64,000 nucleotides of DNA from Chloroflexota bacterium (lineage in GTDB: Bacteria > Chloroflexota > Anaerolineae > Promineifilales > Promineifilaceae): NCBI GenBank assembly GCA_018004935.1, contig JAGNBF010000001.1, positions 1 through 64,000 on the forward strand, in the 5' to 3' direction. Positions 52,497-61,887 of this stretch are shown piece by piece. Below the pieces are notes generated by a model that saw only the letters and a program-made list of their open reading frames with translations, searched no databases and had not been told where the DNA came from. Positions within the stretch are counted from its first letter, which is position 1, and every line of letters starts with the position of its first letter. The position numbers and the translations under genes were made by a program.

Positions 52497-53129
52497 TCTG
52501 TTAATCCTCTTAAATAACTGCAATACCATTTTTCTCGCCCATAAGGCGGGTCTCTAAGCGGCCAGTAACCGCAGTGGAAGTGATACCATCCTCTGCCGGA
52601 AGCTCAACTATTGCCTTATGAATCTCGATTTTTTGCTGTAAGTGGGTTAGGAGTGGGGGAATTTCCTCACAGCGAGAAGCAACAGTCAACAGTATATTCA
52701 GACCAATAAAAACAACCCAGCCCCCAAACATCCCAATAAAGGTTCGGATTTGGTTGAGAAATTCCTCACTTGGGCCGATGTCGCCATCAGATCAGTTGGG
52801 AATTAGTAAAAAACCCGTATTTTGACCGTTATCTCGTCGCGTCACAACGAATTCTTCACGCTTACTTACTTCCGCTAGACAACAAAAAACGCCACTGTGG
52901 TGTGGCGTCCGAGAAACTCTTTTGGCTTTAAGGGAAAAATGAGGTCGAGGGGAAAGACTGTTTTATAGTCTGGTGGCATTCATTCAGGTGCGGTAGTCGG
53001 CGTTGAGGGTGGGGATTTATAACACAGCCCCATTTTGCCCGACGCGGACTGGGTAAGGTGTCTTGGGTGGGGTAGCCCAGAGGTGGAGTCGTTGCCAGAC
53101 GCGGCCGCAATTCAACCTCTGTTCATTGT
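52497..53129. other. Gap with a possible gene remnant and a terminator
   Basis: A minus-strand frame (52510-52731, extending in frame to about 52790 without a start) encodes a helical membrane-like piece (TFIGMFGGWVVFIGLNILLT, then a coiled-coil-like stretch). It resembles a gene remnant rather than a full gene. 52889-52908 is a terminator. 52910-53100 shows no feature I can support apart from one GCGGCCGC at 53100. Confidence 0.4.
52889..52908 (-). terminator. Terminator downstream of the FAD monooxygenase region
   Basis: Stem ACGCCAC/GTGGCGT with a six-base loop and an A-run (52883-52888) that serves as the T-tract on the minus strand. Confidence 0.65.
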
Positions 53130-53225
53130 TCAGGCCATCTGGTACGGCCAGAACGCCGCCCCACCCACAACGATGATGTGAGTCGCCCCGCCTGCCTTAA
53201 GAAAATCGCGCCTGGTTAACTTCAC
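53130..53225 (-). pseudogene. Orphan Tat signal peptide (truncated gene)
   Basis: A GTG overlapping the stop of the FAD monooxygenase gene starts a 31-residue frame, VKLTRRDFLKAGGA... ending in PYQMA. The RRDFLK motif and the following hydrophobic run are a textbook twin-arginine signal peptide, but the frame stops before any mature domain. It probably is the remnant of a deleted exported enzyme gene that was co-transcribed with the monooxygenase. Confidence 0.5.
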
Positions 53226-54373
53226 GCTTCGGCTCCCAGCACTTTGCCTAATTGCCGCGCCATGGTGCGCGAGGAGAAGGTTTTCACCGCCCAGTTCCGT
53301 GCCGCACACAGGAGAGGATTCTCCAGTTGGGCCATGCGCCCAATTTGCCATGATTGGTTGGTGATGAAGGCGGTGCGAGGTTGGCGGCGGGTTTCGTAGG
53401 TGTGGAACGCGGCCGCGACATCCTCTGTCTGCCCTAAACATTGCGCCAACACATCCGCCGATTCAATCGCCATACACGCCCCCTGCCCCATGTTCGGCGT
53501 CGTGGCATGAGCCGCATCTCCCAATAACGTCACCCGTCCCACACTCCACTGCTTCAGCGGCGCAAAATCAGCAATGTCATTGTGCAGAATCACCTCGGCC
53601 GGTGTGGCTTCTACCAAATGGCGGATGGGATGATGCCAGCCACCAAAAATCTTAAGCAATAATTGTTTTTGTTCATCCGGCGTATAGCAAACACCCTGGG
53701 GCGTGTTGGCTGTGGCAAACCAGTAAATCCGCTCCGCATCCAGCCGCACAATGCCAAACCGGTAGCCTCGTCCCCACGTTTCCGAGGTGATCCCTAATGC
53801 CACCTCGTCCTGGCTGATCACCGCGCCGCGCCAGGCGGTATAGCCGGAATAGCGCAGGTTCACGTGCGGGAACAACTGCCGCCGGATCACCGAACGCACC
53901 CCATCCGCCCCGATGAGACAATCAGCCTGAGCTTTACTCCCATCAGCAAATTGAGCGGTCACGCCGTTTTTATCCTGTTCCACACGGGTACACACCGCTC
54001 CCAGGTGTACCGCTCCATCCGGCAGGGCCGAGAGCAATACCTTATGCAGGGCCGCCCGGTGAATGGCGATGGTGGGCGCACCGAATTGGGTTTCATAATT
54101 CCGCATGTCGGTTTCGGCTAACGTTTGGCCGCCGTGGGTGCGAATTTGGGTGCGGGTCATCAGGGAACCGGCGGCGATGACCTGCTCGGCCAACCCCAAC
54201 CGGCGCAGGGCGCGAATGGCATTGGCGGCGATCACCAGCCCCGCCCCCACATCACCGAGCATCTCCGCTCGTTCATAGACTGTCGCTGTAATACCCATAC
54301 GGCGCAGGGCGATAGCGGTACACAGACCCCCTACCCCCCCACCGATGATGATAGCTGTTCGAGAGGTTTTCAT
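53222..54373 (-). CDS. FAD-dependent monooxygenase (salicylate/urate hydroxylase-like)
   Basis: The 383-residue flavoprotein has the GxGxxG FAD motif IIIGGGVGGLCTAIAL (about 7-22), a DG motif (DCLIGADGVRSVIRRQL) and the second FAD motif VTLLGDAAHATTPNMGQG. This is the class A flavin monooxygenase pattern (UbiH/salicylate hydroxylase group). The substrate is unknown. AGGAG precedes the ATG at 54373. It lies downstream of a TetR regulator on the same strand, which may control it. Confidence 0.9.
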   Translation of the reverse strand: MKTSRTAIIIGGGVGGLCTAIALRRMGITATVYERAEMLGDVGAGLVIAANAIRALRRLGLAEQVIAAGSLMTRTQIRTHGGQTLAETDMRNYETQFGAPTIAIHRAALHKVLLSALPDGAVHLGAVCTRVEQDKNGVTAQFADGSKAQADCLIGADGVRSVIRRQLFPHVNLRYSGYTAWRGAVISQDEVALGITSETWGRGYRFGIVRLDAERIYWFATANTPQGVCYTPDEQKQLLLKIFGGWHHPIRHLVEATPAEVILHNDIADFAPLKQWSVGRVTLLGDAAHATTPNMGQGACMAIESADVLAQCLGQTEDVAAAFHTYETRRQPRTAFITNQSWQIGRMAQLENPLLCAARNWAVKTFSSRTMARQLGKVLGAEA

Positions 54374-54677
54374 TGTAACTCCTGCGAAAATAGCCACTAA
54401 TTAACGAAACACGGATAGGAATGAACACGGATGAGGATGAAAATGGTGGCGCTGTTTTCATTCGACCTGGTGTGCGTTCCGTCCATGGAGAACTCCTGCG
54501 TAAATGTAGGGCGATTTGGCAAATCGCCCGGTAGACGATTTACAAAATCGTCCTACAGATTTTCATCCATCTTGGTGCGCTGTAGGCCCATGGGGAACTC
54601 CTGCGAAAATAGCCACGGATACTGGAAACACGGATGGAAAAAGAGTTCCCACGAGTTCCTAGAGTTCCTACGAGTTC
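54374..54677. repeat. Intergenic repeats between TetR and monooxygenase genes
   Basis: 54487-54600 is a copy of the AAATCGCCC/CGATTTACAAAATCGTCC family, and GAACTCCTGCGAAAATAGCC recurs at both of its ends (about 54374 and 54595). 54640-54688 is a GAGTTCCTACGA short tandem repeat that also forms the end of the TetR coding frame. No gene is seen. Confidence 0.55.
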
Positions 54678-55325
54678 CTACGAGTTCCCCCCTTCATCCC
54701 GCGCCTCGTTTAGGGGCGACTCCGGGAAATACGGTTTGTAATGTTGCACCATCACTTCCGCCGCTTCATGGAACGTCGTTTCGGTGATAACCTGCCCCAG
54801 GCTTTCCAGGTAGGACAGCCAGGTATTGGCTAACACCCAACCGACGAGGGTGGTGTGATGCAATTCGGCGGGGGTGAGGGTCAGGGTAAGGCCATTGGCC
54901 TGGGCTAACAGGCGAATGAAGGTTTTCTGCTCTTCAAGGCGTTGTTCCTGAATGGCCTGGAAACGAGCCGCCAGCAATGGGTCGTGGCGGAGCAACGCGC
55001 CCAATTCACGGAAGAAGAAGCGGTATTTCCAGTTGATCGTAAAACCCACCCGCATGAGGTCGCGCAAGGTATCCAGGGTGAAGGGAAAATGGGCGAAGGT
55101 GTACACGATGCCATACTCGTTGAACATATCTTCGAGGATGGCGCGAATGAGTTCTTCTTTGTTTTTGTAGTGATACTGCAAATTGCCCGCACTGATGCCA
55201 CACGCCTCAGCTAACGCGCTCATGGAAATAGAGGCTGTGCCCTGTTCGTTGTACAGTTCGACAGCCTTTTGCAGGATATGTTGTTTGGTCAACTGGGAGG
55301 GTTTGTAGGTGCGCGGAGCCATCAT
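54678..55325 (-). CDS. TetR/AcrR-family transcriptional regulator
   Basis: The 215-residue protein has an N-terminal TetR helix-turn-helix (ILQKAVELYNEQGTASISMS then ALAEACGISAGNLQYHYKNKEEL, about 16-60) and a helical ligand domain. The TetR_C-like region includes FRELGALLRHDPLLAARF. Two palindromes lie directly ahead of the start, the likely operator and autoregulation site. The neighbouring flavin monooxygenase downstream is the probable target. Confidence 0.9.
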   Translation of the reverse strand: MMAPRTYKPSQLTKQHILQKAVELYNEQGTASISMSALAEACGISAGNLQYHYKNKEELIRAILEDMFNEYGIVYTFAHFPFTLDTLRDLMRVGFTINWKYRFFFRELGALLRHDPLLAARFQAIQEQRLEEQKTFIRLLAQANGLTLTLTPAELHHTTLVGWVLANTWLSYLESLGQVITETTFHEAAEVMVQHYKPYFPESPLNEARDEGGNS

Positions 55326-55330
55326 TCACC

Positions 55331-55370
55331 AAATTAGTATGATCATACTAATTTAGTAAATTTTTACTAA
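55331..55370. promoter_or_regulatory. Probable TetR operator (two overlapping palindromes)
   Basis: A perfect 24-base palindrome at 55331-55354 (half-site AAATTAGTATGA) is followed by the near-palindrome TTAGTAAATTTTTACTAA at 55353-55370. Both lie just upstream of the TetR start codon at 55325, so the regulator probably represses itself. Confidence 0.7.
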
Positions 55371-55427
55371 TTTGTCAAGATGAAAATTGAAGAAGACCAC
55401 CCGGCGGTTTGATCGCCGGGCGGACTC

Positions 55428-56687
55428 TCAGGTGCGGTAGTCGGCGTTGATGGCGACATACTCAGCGGTGAAGTCGCAGGTCCACATGATGTCTGTGCCA
55501 GGGCCAGGGCCGACGTTGAGGTGAATGAGGATGTCGGATTGGGCGAAGATCGCGGCCGCGTCCCCCTCTTCATAACTCGTCGGCATCCCATCGGCAAAAA
55601 TAGTCAGCGGCTCAAGGCCCGGCCCACTGATGGTCAGGCTGGTTTGTTGGGGGTCAAAGGGGATACCGGCCCGCCCCGCGGCCGCGACAATCCGTCCCCA
55701 GTTGGCATCACCCCCCGCCAGGGCCGTCTTGAACAGCGGCGAAGTGGCAATCGTCTCGGCAATCCGGTGGGCGTCGTCCTCGTCAGCCGTGCCCGTCACC
55801 CGGATTTCCGCCACCTTTGTCGCCCCTTCACCATCCCGCACAATCATCTGCGCCAGGGTCACACAGACGTGATCCAACGCCGCCATAAACTGTTTTAGCT
55901 CGTGGGAATATGGGTCTGGGCCAGTGATTTCCGCGACCTCTTCAAGGTGGCCGATTTTGACGCCACTCGCGCCATTGGCTAAGAGAAGCACCGTGTCATT
56001 CGTGCTGGTGTCGCCGTCTACGCTGATGCGGTTGAAACTCCGTTTAACCGCCTGACTGAGCAACCCTCGCAACGACAGGCTGGAAATGTCCGCATCGGTC
56101 GTGATGACGGCTAACATCGTCGCCATGTTGGGGTGGATCATGCCTGCCCCTTTGGCCATGCCGCCGATGGTGACGGGGCCGTGGGGGGTGTCGAACTGCA
56201 CGGCGACCTCTTTGGGGCGGGTGTCGGTGGTCATGATGGCCTCTGCCGAGGCGTGGCCGTGCGCGGGGGAGAGGGTTTGGCTCGCGGCCGCAACGCCCCT
56301 CTTTACCTTCGCCATATTCAGCGGCACACCGATGACCCCCGTGGACATTACCAACACCTGCTCCGACCCACAACCAATCGCTTCCGCCACCAACGCCTGG
56401 GTTGTTCGGGCATTCTGTAACCCTTCTGCGCCGGTGCAGGCGTTGGCGTTGCCTGCGTTGATGACGACCGCCCGCAGACTGTCCCGGTTCCTGGCTAACG
56501 TTTCTTTGTCGAGGATGACCGGCGCGGCCGCGACCAGATTTTGGGTGAACACACCTGCGGCCGCGCAATCCCGCTCCGACACCACCAGGGCCAGGTCTGG
56601 TTTACCATTTTTCTTGAGGCCAGAGGCGGTTGCGGCCGCGCTAAACCCCTTCGCACTTGTTACCCCACCATCTTCTAAAACTTGCAT
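55428..56687 (-). CDS. argJ: Bifunctional glutamate N-acetyltransferase / ornithine acetyltransferase
   Basis: The 419-residue enzyme recycles the acetyl group in arginine synthesis. The autocleavage site KGAGMIHPNMATMLAVITTD, with the nucleophilic Thr of the family ATML motif, is at about residues 175-194. It also has the N-terminal KGFSAAATASGLKKNG, the SFNRISVDGDTSTNDTVLLLANG segment and the C-terminal CDFTAEYVAINADYRT. Six GCGGCCGC octamers occur within it. It lies about 130 bases downstream of the Mrr-like gene. Confidence 0.96.
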   Translation of the reverse strand: MQVLEDGGVTSAKGFSAAATASGLKKNGKPDLALVVSERDCAAAGVFTQNLVAAAPVILDKETLARNRDSLRAVVINAGNANACTGAEGLQNARTTQALVAEAIGCGSEQVLVMSTGVIGVPLNMAKVKRGVAAASQTLSPAHGHASAEAIMTTDTRPKEVAVQFDTPHGPVTIGGMAKGAGMIHPNMATMLAVITTDADISSLSLRGLLSQAVKRSFNRISVDGDTSTNDTVLLLANGASGVKIGHLEEVAEITGPDPYSHELKQFMAALDHVCVTLAQMIVRDGEGATKVAEIRVTGTADEDDAHRIAETIATSPLFKTALAGGDANWGRIVAAAGRAGIPFDPQQTSLTISGPGLEPLTIFADGMPTSYEEGDAAAIFAQSDILIHLNVGPGPGTDIMWTCDFTAEYVAINADYRT

Positions 56688-56817
56688 AAAACCCCCACGA
56701 ATTTGACAATCTATGCTAAGGCAACCGTCAATTCACAGTTTCCCCTTTTTTGAATAATTTGTGGGAAAATTGAGCATTCACCTCAAGTAGGATGCAATTC
56801 CAAATTCGCAACGGCGA

Positions 56818-57639
56818 TTAACAAGAATCTTTCATTGGTGAATAGTGAAACTGCCATATACTATGATGAGCTATAGTCATCTGGATGCTTGCATAACTTA
56901 TGTATAAAGGCTCTTGAGGCCCAAGACTCCATATCCATTCATCTAGTTCTCCTGCATGTGATGACTTTACAAGAATTACCCAACTTTCTTCATCATCCAA
57001 CTCGCTAAAAGATAACTCTTCCAATTCCTTTGCTATTAGTAGTTCTGTCAACTTTTCTCTTTGCAGAGCATAGATATGTTGAGATCTATTCTCAAAAATA
57101 GCCGTAACCTCTGGACACCACAGAATCGCTCCTCGGTGAGCAGTAGGATGATGGTTACTAAGCAGTCTAACTGCTTCTTCAGCTTGTTTTTGCCAAGAAG
57201 TAAAGTATCTATCGGAAATGTTTTTGTATTTCTCTAACAATGAGAGTAAGTTCTGTTTATTCCAAAAAGTAGCCATTCGTGTGCTAGATGGGTCTTCAGA
57301 GACAGCCTTTAATTGATTGTTGACTGTTTCACTAACTGTTGTAGATGTAATTAGAAGATATCGGTTAGCTCTATGAATTTTCATCCTTCCCTCAAAATTT
57401 CCAATATCAGACTCTCTCACAGAGCGGTTGCTTGTAGCTAAATGCTTGCATTCGATAAGCCATTTTTCTCGATGTAACAATCCCATGTCATCTGAGAAAG
57501 TACGTATTGCTATAATATCTTTTCCTTGGTCTGGGCCTCTTGCAGGACGCGATTCAATTATAAAACCCATTGCGCGAAGTAACTCTTCACACAAGAATTC
57601 AAAGTCTTCTGGAAAGATAGATTTGAAATCAATTGCCAT
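56818..57639 (-). CDS. Mrr-like PD-(D/E)xK restriction endonuclease
   Basis: The 273-residue protein has the Mrr/restriction-endonuclease-like core in residues about 1-110: LCEELLRAMGFIIESRPARGPDQGKDIIAI followed by KWLIECKHLA, i.e. the catalytic D and ExK (GPDQGKD ... IECKH). The remainder (about 130-273) has no recognised domain. Composition is clearly more AT-rich than neighbours and it has no GCGGCCGC. It sits between argG and argJ on the same strand and is probably a transferred insertion. Confidence 0.8.
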   Translation of the reverse strand: MAIDFKSIFPEDFEFLCEELLRAMGFIIESRPARGPDQGKDIIAIRTFSDDMGLLHREKWLIECKHLATSNRSVRESDIGNFEGRMKIHRANRYLLITSTTVSETVNNQLKAVSEDPSSTRMATFWNKQNLLSLLEKYKNISDRYFTSWQKQAEEAVRLLSNHHPTAHRGAILWCPEVTAIFENRSQHIYALQREKLTELLIAKELEELSFSELDDEESWVILVKSSHAGELDEWIWSLGPQEPLYISYASIQMTIAHHSIWQFHYSPMKDSC

Positions 57640-57891
57640 GTTTTTGAGAGAAAGCTACCAGTTATCTTAAGATTATGACTAATAGAAGTAAGCCCTATCT
57701 AGTCTATCACTGGACATAACGAGGACAAAACTCCTACTACCCCGGTTATTTATTTGAATTCGGTATAATCAACCTAGTCGGCATAGCCAACTACTATTTC
57801 CCCATCAATTACATCCAAAAAAACACAGAGGTTCACAGATTATAACTCTGTGCCCTCTGTGCCTTCTCTGTGTATCTCTGTGTCCCTCTTC
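57640..57891. repeat. CACAGAG-type repeats after argG
   Basis: AT-rich spacer (57640-57800) without a feature I can name, then at about 57820-57890 repeated CACAGAG/CTCTGTG units (for example CTCTGTGCCCTCTGTGCC). Similar units lie at 59180-59260 and 62925-63030. Confidence 0.5.
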
Positions 57892-59157
57892 TTAATCCCG
57901 TTTGAACTTGCTGTAATCCGGTTCCGCGTACCGCGTTTTGCCGCCGTCGCTGACTTCCATCATCGCCTTGACCTTCATCGGCAGGCCAAACAAGGTGATG
58001 AACCCTTCGGCGTGGGATTGGTCGTACACGTCTTCCTGCCCAAAGGTGGCGAAATCTTCCCGGTAGAAGCTGAACGGACTTTGCCGCCCCATGACAATGA
58101 TGTTCCCCTTGTACAGTTTCACCTTGACCCAGCCCGTCACCGTCTCCTGGGTTTTTTCGATGAACGCCTGGAGTGCTTCGCGCAAGGTGTGATACCACTG
58201 CCCAAAATAAACCAGTTCCGCATAACGCAGGGCGATCTGTTCTTTGTAATGGATCGTATCCCGATCCAGGCAGAGCGATTCCAGTTCCCGGTGGGCCGCG
58301 TAGAGAATCGTGCCGCCCGGTGTCTCGTACACCCCATGCGATTTCATCCCCACCAGCCGGTTTTCCACCAGATCAATTCGACCGATCCCGTGTTTGGCCC
58401 CGTATTCGTTCAATCTGGCGATAAGGGCGGCAGGGGGCATTTGCACATCGTTGATGGCCACCGGCACACCCTTCTCGAAATCAATTTTGACGATGTCGGC
58501 TACATCCGGGGCATTTTCCGGGGCGACCGTCCACTGGTACATGATCTCTTCCGGTTCTTGAGCCGGGTTTTCCAGCCGCCCCCCCTCGTGGGAGAGATGC
58601 CACAAGTTGCGGTCGCGGCTGTAGATGGATTTTTCGGTCTGGGTGACGGGGACGTTATGTTTGCGGGCGTAGGCCAGGGCGTCCTCGCGGGAACGGATGT
58701 CCCATTCACGCCAGGGGGCGATCACTTTGAGGGTGGGGTTGAGGGCTTTGAAGGTGAGTTCAAAACGCACCTGATCGTTCCCTTTGCCGGTGCAACCGTG
58801 GGCGACGGCATCGGCCCCTTCGGCTTCGGCAATCGCCACCTGCCATTTGGCGATCAGCGGCCGCGCCACCGATGTCCCCAACAAATATTGCCGCTCATAA
58901 ACGGCCCCCGATTGGAGCATGGGGAACAGGAAATCTTTGGCGAACTCATGGCGCAAATCTTCGATGTACACTTTGCTGGCCCCACTGGCTAACGCCTTCG
59001 CTTCCAGTCCGCCCAACTCTTCCCCCTGCCCGATGTCGGCGCAGAAGCAGATGACTTCACAGCCATAATTTTCGCGCAACCAGGGCACGATCACGGATGT
59101 ATCTAACCCGCCGGAATAGGCGAGCACAACTTTGTTGACTTTGGCTTTCTTGGACAT
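57892..59157 (-). CDS. argG: Argininosuccinate synthase
   Basis: The 421-residue enzyme joins citrulline and aspartate. It begins with the PP-loop [17 protein letters not shown] (about 10-26), then the citrulline/aspartate segments [31 protein letters not shown] and [16 protein letters not shown]. Length is standard. ATG at 59157 is used for its AGAGGAG; the longer frame to 59202 lacks one. It belongs to the arg cluster with argD, argB, argC upstream. Only one GCGGCCGC is present. Confidence 0.97.
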   Translation of the reverse strand: MSKKAKVNKVVLAYSGGLDTSVIVPWLRENYGCEVICFCADIGQGEELGGLEAKALASGASKVYIEDLRHEFAKDFLFPMLQSGAVYERQYLLGTSVARPLIAKWQVAIAEAEGADAVAHGCTGKGNDQVRFELTFKALNPTLKVIAPWREWDIRSREDALAYARKHNVPVTQTEKSIYSRDRNLWHLSHEGGRLENPAQEPEEIMYQWTVAPENAPDVADIVKIDFEKGVPVAINDVQMPPAALIARLNEYGAKHGIGRIDLVENRLVGMKSHGVYETPGGTILYAAHRELESLCLDRDTIHYKEQIALRYAELVYFGQWYHTLREALQAFIEKTQETVTGWVKVKLYKGNIIVMGRQSPFSFYREDFATFGQEDVYDQSHAEGFITLFGLPMKVKAMMEVSDGGKTRYAEPDYSKFKRD

Positions 59158-59248
59158 TATCAGAACTCCTCTTGAGAAATGGATTAGGGACACAGAGGAC
59201 ACAGAGTTTTTCTCTGTGAATCTCTGTGTCTCCTCTGTGCTCTCTGTG

Positions 59249-59809
59249 TCAATTTTTTGTTTGCAAATCTAGTACCATCGCCGTTTCGTCGCAGTTGTGG
59301 ACGAGCGGGCATTTTTGGCAGTCGTGCCACACTTTTTCAGGGAAGTGGCTTTTGTCGGTGATGGTGAAACCGCAGGCGAGAAAGAAGGGCACGGCACGGG
59401 TCAGGGCGAACAGGGTGGGGATGTGCCGGTTTTTGGCTTCGGCGATGAGGGCGTGCATGAGTTTTTTGCCGATGCCCTGGCCTTGCACGCTATCCGATAC
59501 GGCCAGGGAGCGCACTTCGACGAGGCCGCTGGTGTAGCGCAACAACGACACACAACCCACAATCACCCCATCCCCCTCGGCCACGAACCAGTTGCCAATG
59601 CCGTGTGAAATGGCCTGCGCCGACCGGGGCAGTAAGTCGCCGCGCCGGGCGTATTCGTTGACCAGGGCGGCAATGCCGTGAACGTCGTCGTGGGTGGCGA
59701 GGCGGACAAGGGGAGTGGGCGAGTGGGCGAGTAGGCGAGTGGGCGAGTCACCCAACACACGCGCAAACTCGCTTACGCGCAAACTCGCAGATTCCTCTAA
59801 TTCAAACAT
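59249..59809 (-). CDS. ArgA-like N-acetyltransferase with repeat-derived N-terminus
   Basis: The 186-residue GNAT protein (about 37-180) has [31 protein letters not shown] and [20 protein letters not shown] plus [12 protein letters not shown], close to the N-acetylglutamate synthase type found in arg clusters. It would supply N-acetylglutamate with or in place of ArgJ. The first about 35 residues come from a CTCGCCCACTCGC repeat rather than from a domain. Its ATG overlaps the end of argD by 13 bases. Confidence 0.82.
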   Translation of the reverse strand: MFELEESASLRVSEFARVLGDSPTRLLAHSPTPLVRLATHDDVHGIAALVNEYARRGDLLPRSAQAISHGIGNWFVAEGDGVIVGCVSLLRYTSGLVEVRSLAVSDSVQGQGIGKKLMHALIAEAKNRHIPTLFALTRAVPFFLACGFTITDKSHFPEKVWHDCQKCPLVHNCDETAMVLDLQTKN

Positions 59810-60972
59810 GTGCTCAAGACCTCCATCGCTTCGTCAATTTGCGGCCGCGTCACCGTCAGGGGTGGTACGAAACGAATGACGTTGTCCCCGGCGTTGACCA
59901 GGAGCAGACCTTTGCCCCGCGCGGCCGCGACGACATCCGCCACCGGCACGTTAAGCTCCAACCCCACCATCAGCCCCAACCCACGCACATCCACCACCTT
60001 GTCCGATTCCAATGTTTGTAGGCGATGGCGCAGATAGGCCCCGGTTTCCTCAACATGGGCCAGGAAGGTGGGCTGGTTGATGCGCTCGAAGACGTGCAAT
60101 GCGGCCGCGCACACCAGTGGCCCCCCGGCAAAGGTACTGCCATGATCACCAGGCTGAATCGCGGCCGCGACCCGCTCCGTCACCAACGCCGCTCCCAACG
60201 GCAAACCCCCGGCCAACGGCTTGGCGATGGTCATCATGTCCGGCGTCACTCCCAACGCCTGATGCGCCCAGAGATGGCCGGTGCGCCCGATGCCACATTG
60301 CACCTCGTCGAAGATAAGCAGGGCGTCCTGCTCGTCACACAAGGCACGCAGACCACGCAGGAAATTGGGCGCGGCCGCGTGCACACCCCCTTCACCCTGG
60401 ATTGGCTCCACAATCACGGCACACGTCTCCGCCCCAATCGCCGCCGAGGCCCCGGCCAGGTCGTTGTACTCGGCAAAGGTCACACCAGGCAGGAGCGGCG
60501 CGAACGGCTCCCGATACTTCGCCTTGTGCGTCACCGCCAACGCCCCCATCGTCCGGCCATGAAAGCTGTGACTGAAGGCGACGAAACCCGTTTTGCCTTC
60601 ACCGTGATGGACGCGGGCGTATTTGCGGGCAAATTTCAGGGCGGCTTCGTTGGCTTCTGCGCCGGTGTTGCTGAAAAACAGCTTGTCGGCGAAGGAGTTT
60701 TCCACCAGTTTTTGCGCCAGGAGCAGTTGCGGCACATTGTGGTACAGGTTGCTGAGGTGAATCAACTGTGTGGCCTGCTCCGCTACCACCTGCGCCCAGG
60801 CGGGGTCAGCGTGCCCCAGGGCATTGACGGCAATCCCGGCCACAAAATCGAGGTAACGGTGGCCCGCATCATCGTACAGATACGCGCCTTCACCATGCGT
60901 GAAGACGATCTGCGGCCGCGCATACGTCGGCACTAAATATTTTTCGGCTAAAGCGAGAAGCTCTTGGGTCAT
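59797..60972 (-). CDS. argD: Acetylornithine aminotransferase
   Basis: The 391-residue class III PLP aminotransferase has the PLP-binding signature around LIFDEVQCGIGRTGHLWAHQ (about 212-231) and the Lys in MTIAKPLAGGLPLGAAL, with the FANTGAEANEAALKFARK entry. It converts N-acetylglutamate semialdehyde to N-acetylornithine. Six GCGGCCGC octamers lie in it. It is followed by the ArgA-like gene (13-base overlap) and preceded by argB. Confidence 0.95.
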   Translation of the reverse strand: MTQELLALAEKYLVPTYARPQIVFTHGEGAYLYDDAGHRYLDFVAGIAVNALGHADPAWAQVVAEQATQLIHLSNLYHNVPQLLLAQKLVENSFADKLFFSNTGAEANEAALKFARKYARVHHGEGKTGFVAFSHSFHGRTMGALAVTHKAKYREPFAPLLPGVTFAEYNDLAGASAAIGAETCAVIVEPIQGEGGVHAAAPNFLRGLRALCDEQDALLIFDEVQCGIGRTGHLWAHQALGVTPDMMTIAKPLAGGLPLGAALVTERVAAAIQPGDHGSTFAGGPLVCAAALHVFERINQPTFLAHVEETGAYLRHRLQTLESDKVVDVRGLGLMVGLELNVPVADVVAAARGKGLLLVNAGDNVIRFVPPLTVTRPQIDEAMEVLSTCLN

Positions 60973-60984
60973 AGGGTTTCCTTT

Positions 60985-61056
60985 TTACGTGGTGCGTGGT
61001 TCGTAGTGCGTTGACCATTCACCATTCACAATTCACCATTCACAATTCACAATTTC
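60985..61056. repeat. CATTCACCATTCAC short repeats before argD
   Basis: Tandem CATTCACAATTCAC units between argB and argD. They are direct repeats of about seven bases, with no coding potential. Confidence 0.5.
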
Positions 61057-61800
61057 TCACTCCCCAAACACCGTCCCCCCTCCCAACAACCCTTCCAAAT
61101 TGGTAATCCGCACCTGCGGCACACCTTTTTGCACCACATCCAGGGCGGCGCGGGTTTTGGGGATCATGCCGCCGTGAATAATGGCTTGTTGGATGAGATT
61201 TTCGGTTTGGCTGGGGGTGAGATGGGGATAAAACTGGCCTTGTGGGTCGAGGACACCGGGCACGTTGGAGATGAAGGTGAGTTGGTGGGCGTGGAGAGCC
61301 AGGGCGAGGGCTGCGGCCGCGTCATCCGCATTCACGTTATACACCTGCCCCGTCCCCATCTCCACCGATACTGGCGAAATGACGGGAACCATGCCCTGCG
61401 CCAGCAAAACATGCAACACATCCGTCCGCACCTGGATCACCTCACCCACAAAACCCAGGTCGGCCGTCGGGTGCAACCGCTTCTGGCATTGCAACAGGCC
61501 GCCATCCACCCCACTCAGGCCGATGGCATTCACCCCCGCCCGGAGCAAGGCCGTGACGATCAATTTGTTGGTATGCCCCGACAACACCATCTGCGTAATC
61601 GCCAACGATTCCCCGTCCGTCACGCGCAGGCCATCCACCTTCACCGGCTGAATGCCCAGGCGGGTCTGCATCTCAGCGATGGCCTTGCCGCCGCCATGCA
61701 CAATCACCACCGGCCCTTTCATCGCCGCTACCTTCTGCGCCAACCCGCTCAAGAAATCAGGCTGATCCAGTTCGTTACCGCCAATTTTGATAATTTGCAT
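61057..61800 (-). CDS. argB: Acetylglutamate kinase
   Basis: The 247-residue amino-acid-kinase-family enzyme phosphorylates N-acetylglutamate. It has KIGGNEL at the start, VVIVHGGGKAI (about 39-49), the N-acetylglutamate segment VDGLRVT and VYNVNADDAAAALALAL, then FISNVPGVLD and HGGMIPKTRAALDVV. ATG at 61800 has AGGAG upstream, so the longer frame to 61833 is not used. It belongs to the arg cluster. Confidence 0.95.
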   Translation of the reverse strand: MQIIKIGGNELDQPDFLSGLAQKVAAMKGPVVIVHGGGKAIAEMQTRLGIQPVKVDGLRVTDGESLAITQMVLSGHTNKLIVTALLRAGVNAIGLSGVDGGLLQCQKRLHPTADLGFVGEVIQVRTDVLHVLLAQGMVPVISPVSVEMGTGQVYNVNADDAAAALALALHAHQLTFISNVPGVLDPQGQFYPHLTPSQTENLIQQAIIHGGMIPKTRAALDVVQKGVPQVRITNLEGLLGGGTVFGE

Positions 61801-61887
61801 CCCAAACTCCTGATCAGGTACACGGATTTTCACGGATGAACACGGATATTTTTCTTTTATCCGTGAAAATCCATGCCAATCCGTGTA
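61801..61887. repeat. ACACGGAT-type repeat between argC and argB
   Basis: CACGGATTTTCACGGATG and ATCCGTGAAAATCC form an imperfect inverted repeat; similar ACACGGAT units are at 54408 and 54615. Confidence 0.5.

Noticed and set aside
57850-58992. 380-residue plus-strand frame opposite argG
   Set aside because: Exact antisense shadow of argG, whose conserved motifs are all on the minus strand.
60025-60936. 303-residue plus-strand frame opposite argD
   Set aside because: Antisense shadow of argD; high Arg/Gln content typical of GC-rich shadow frames.
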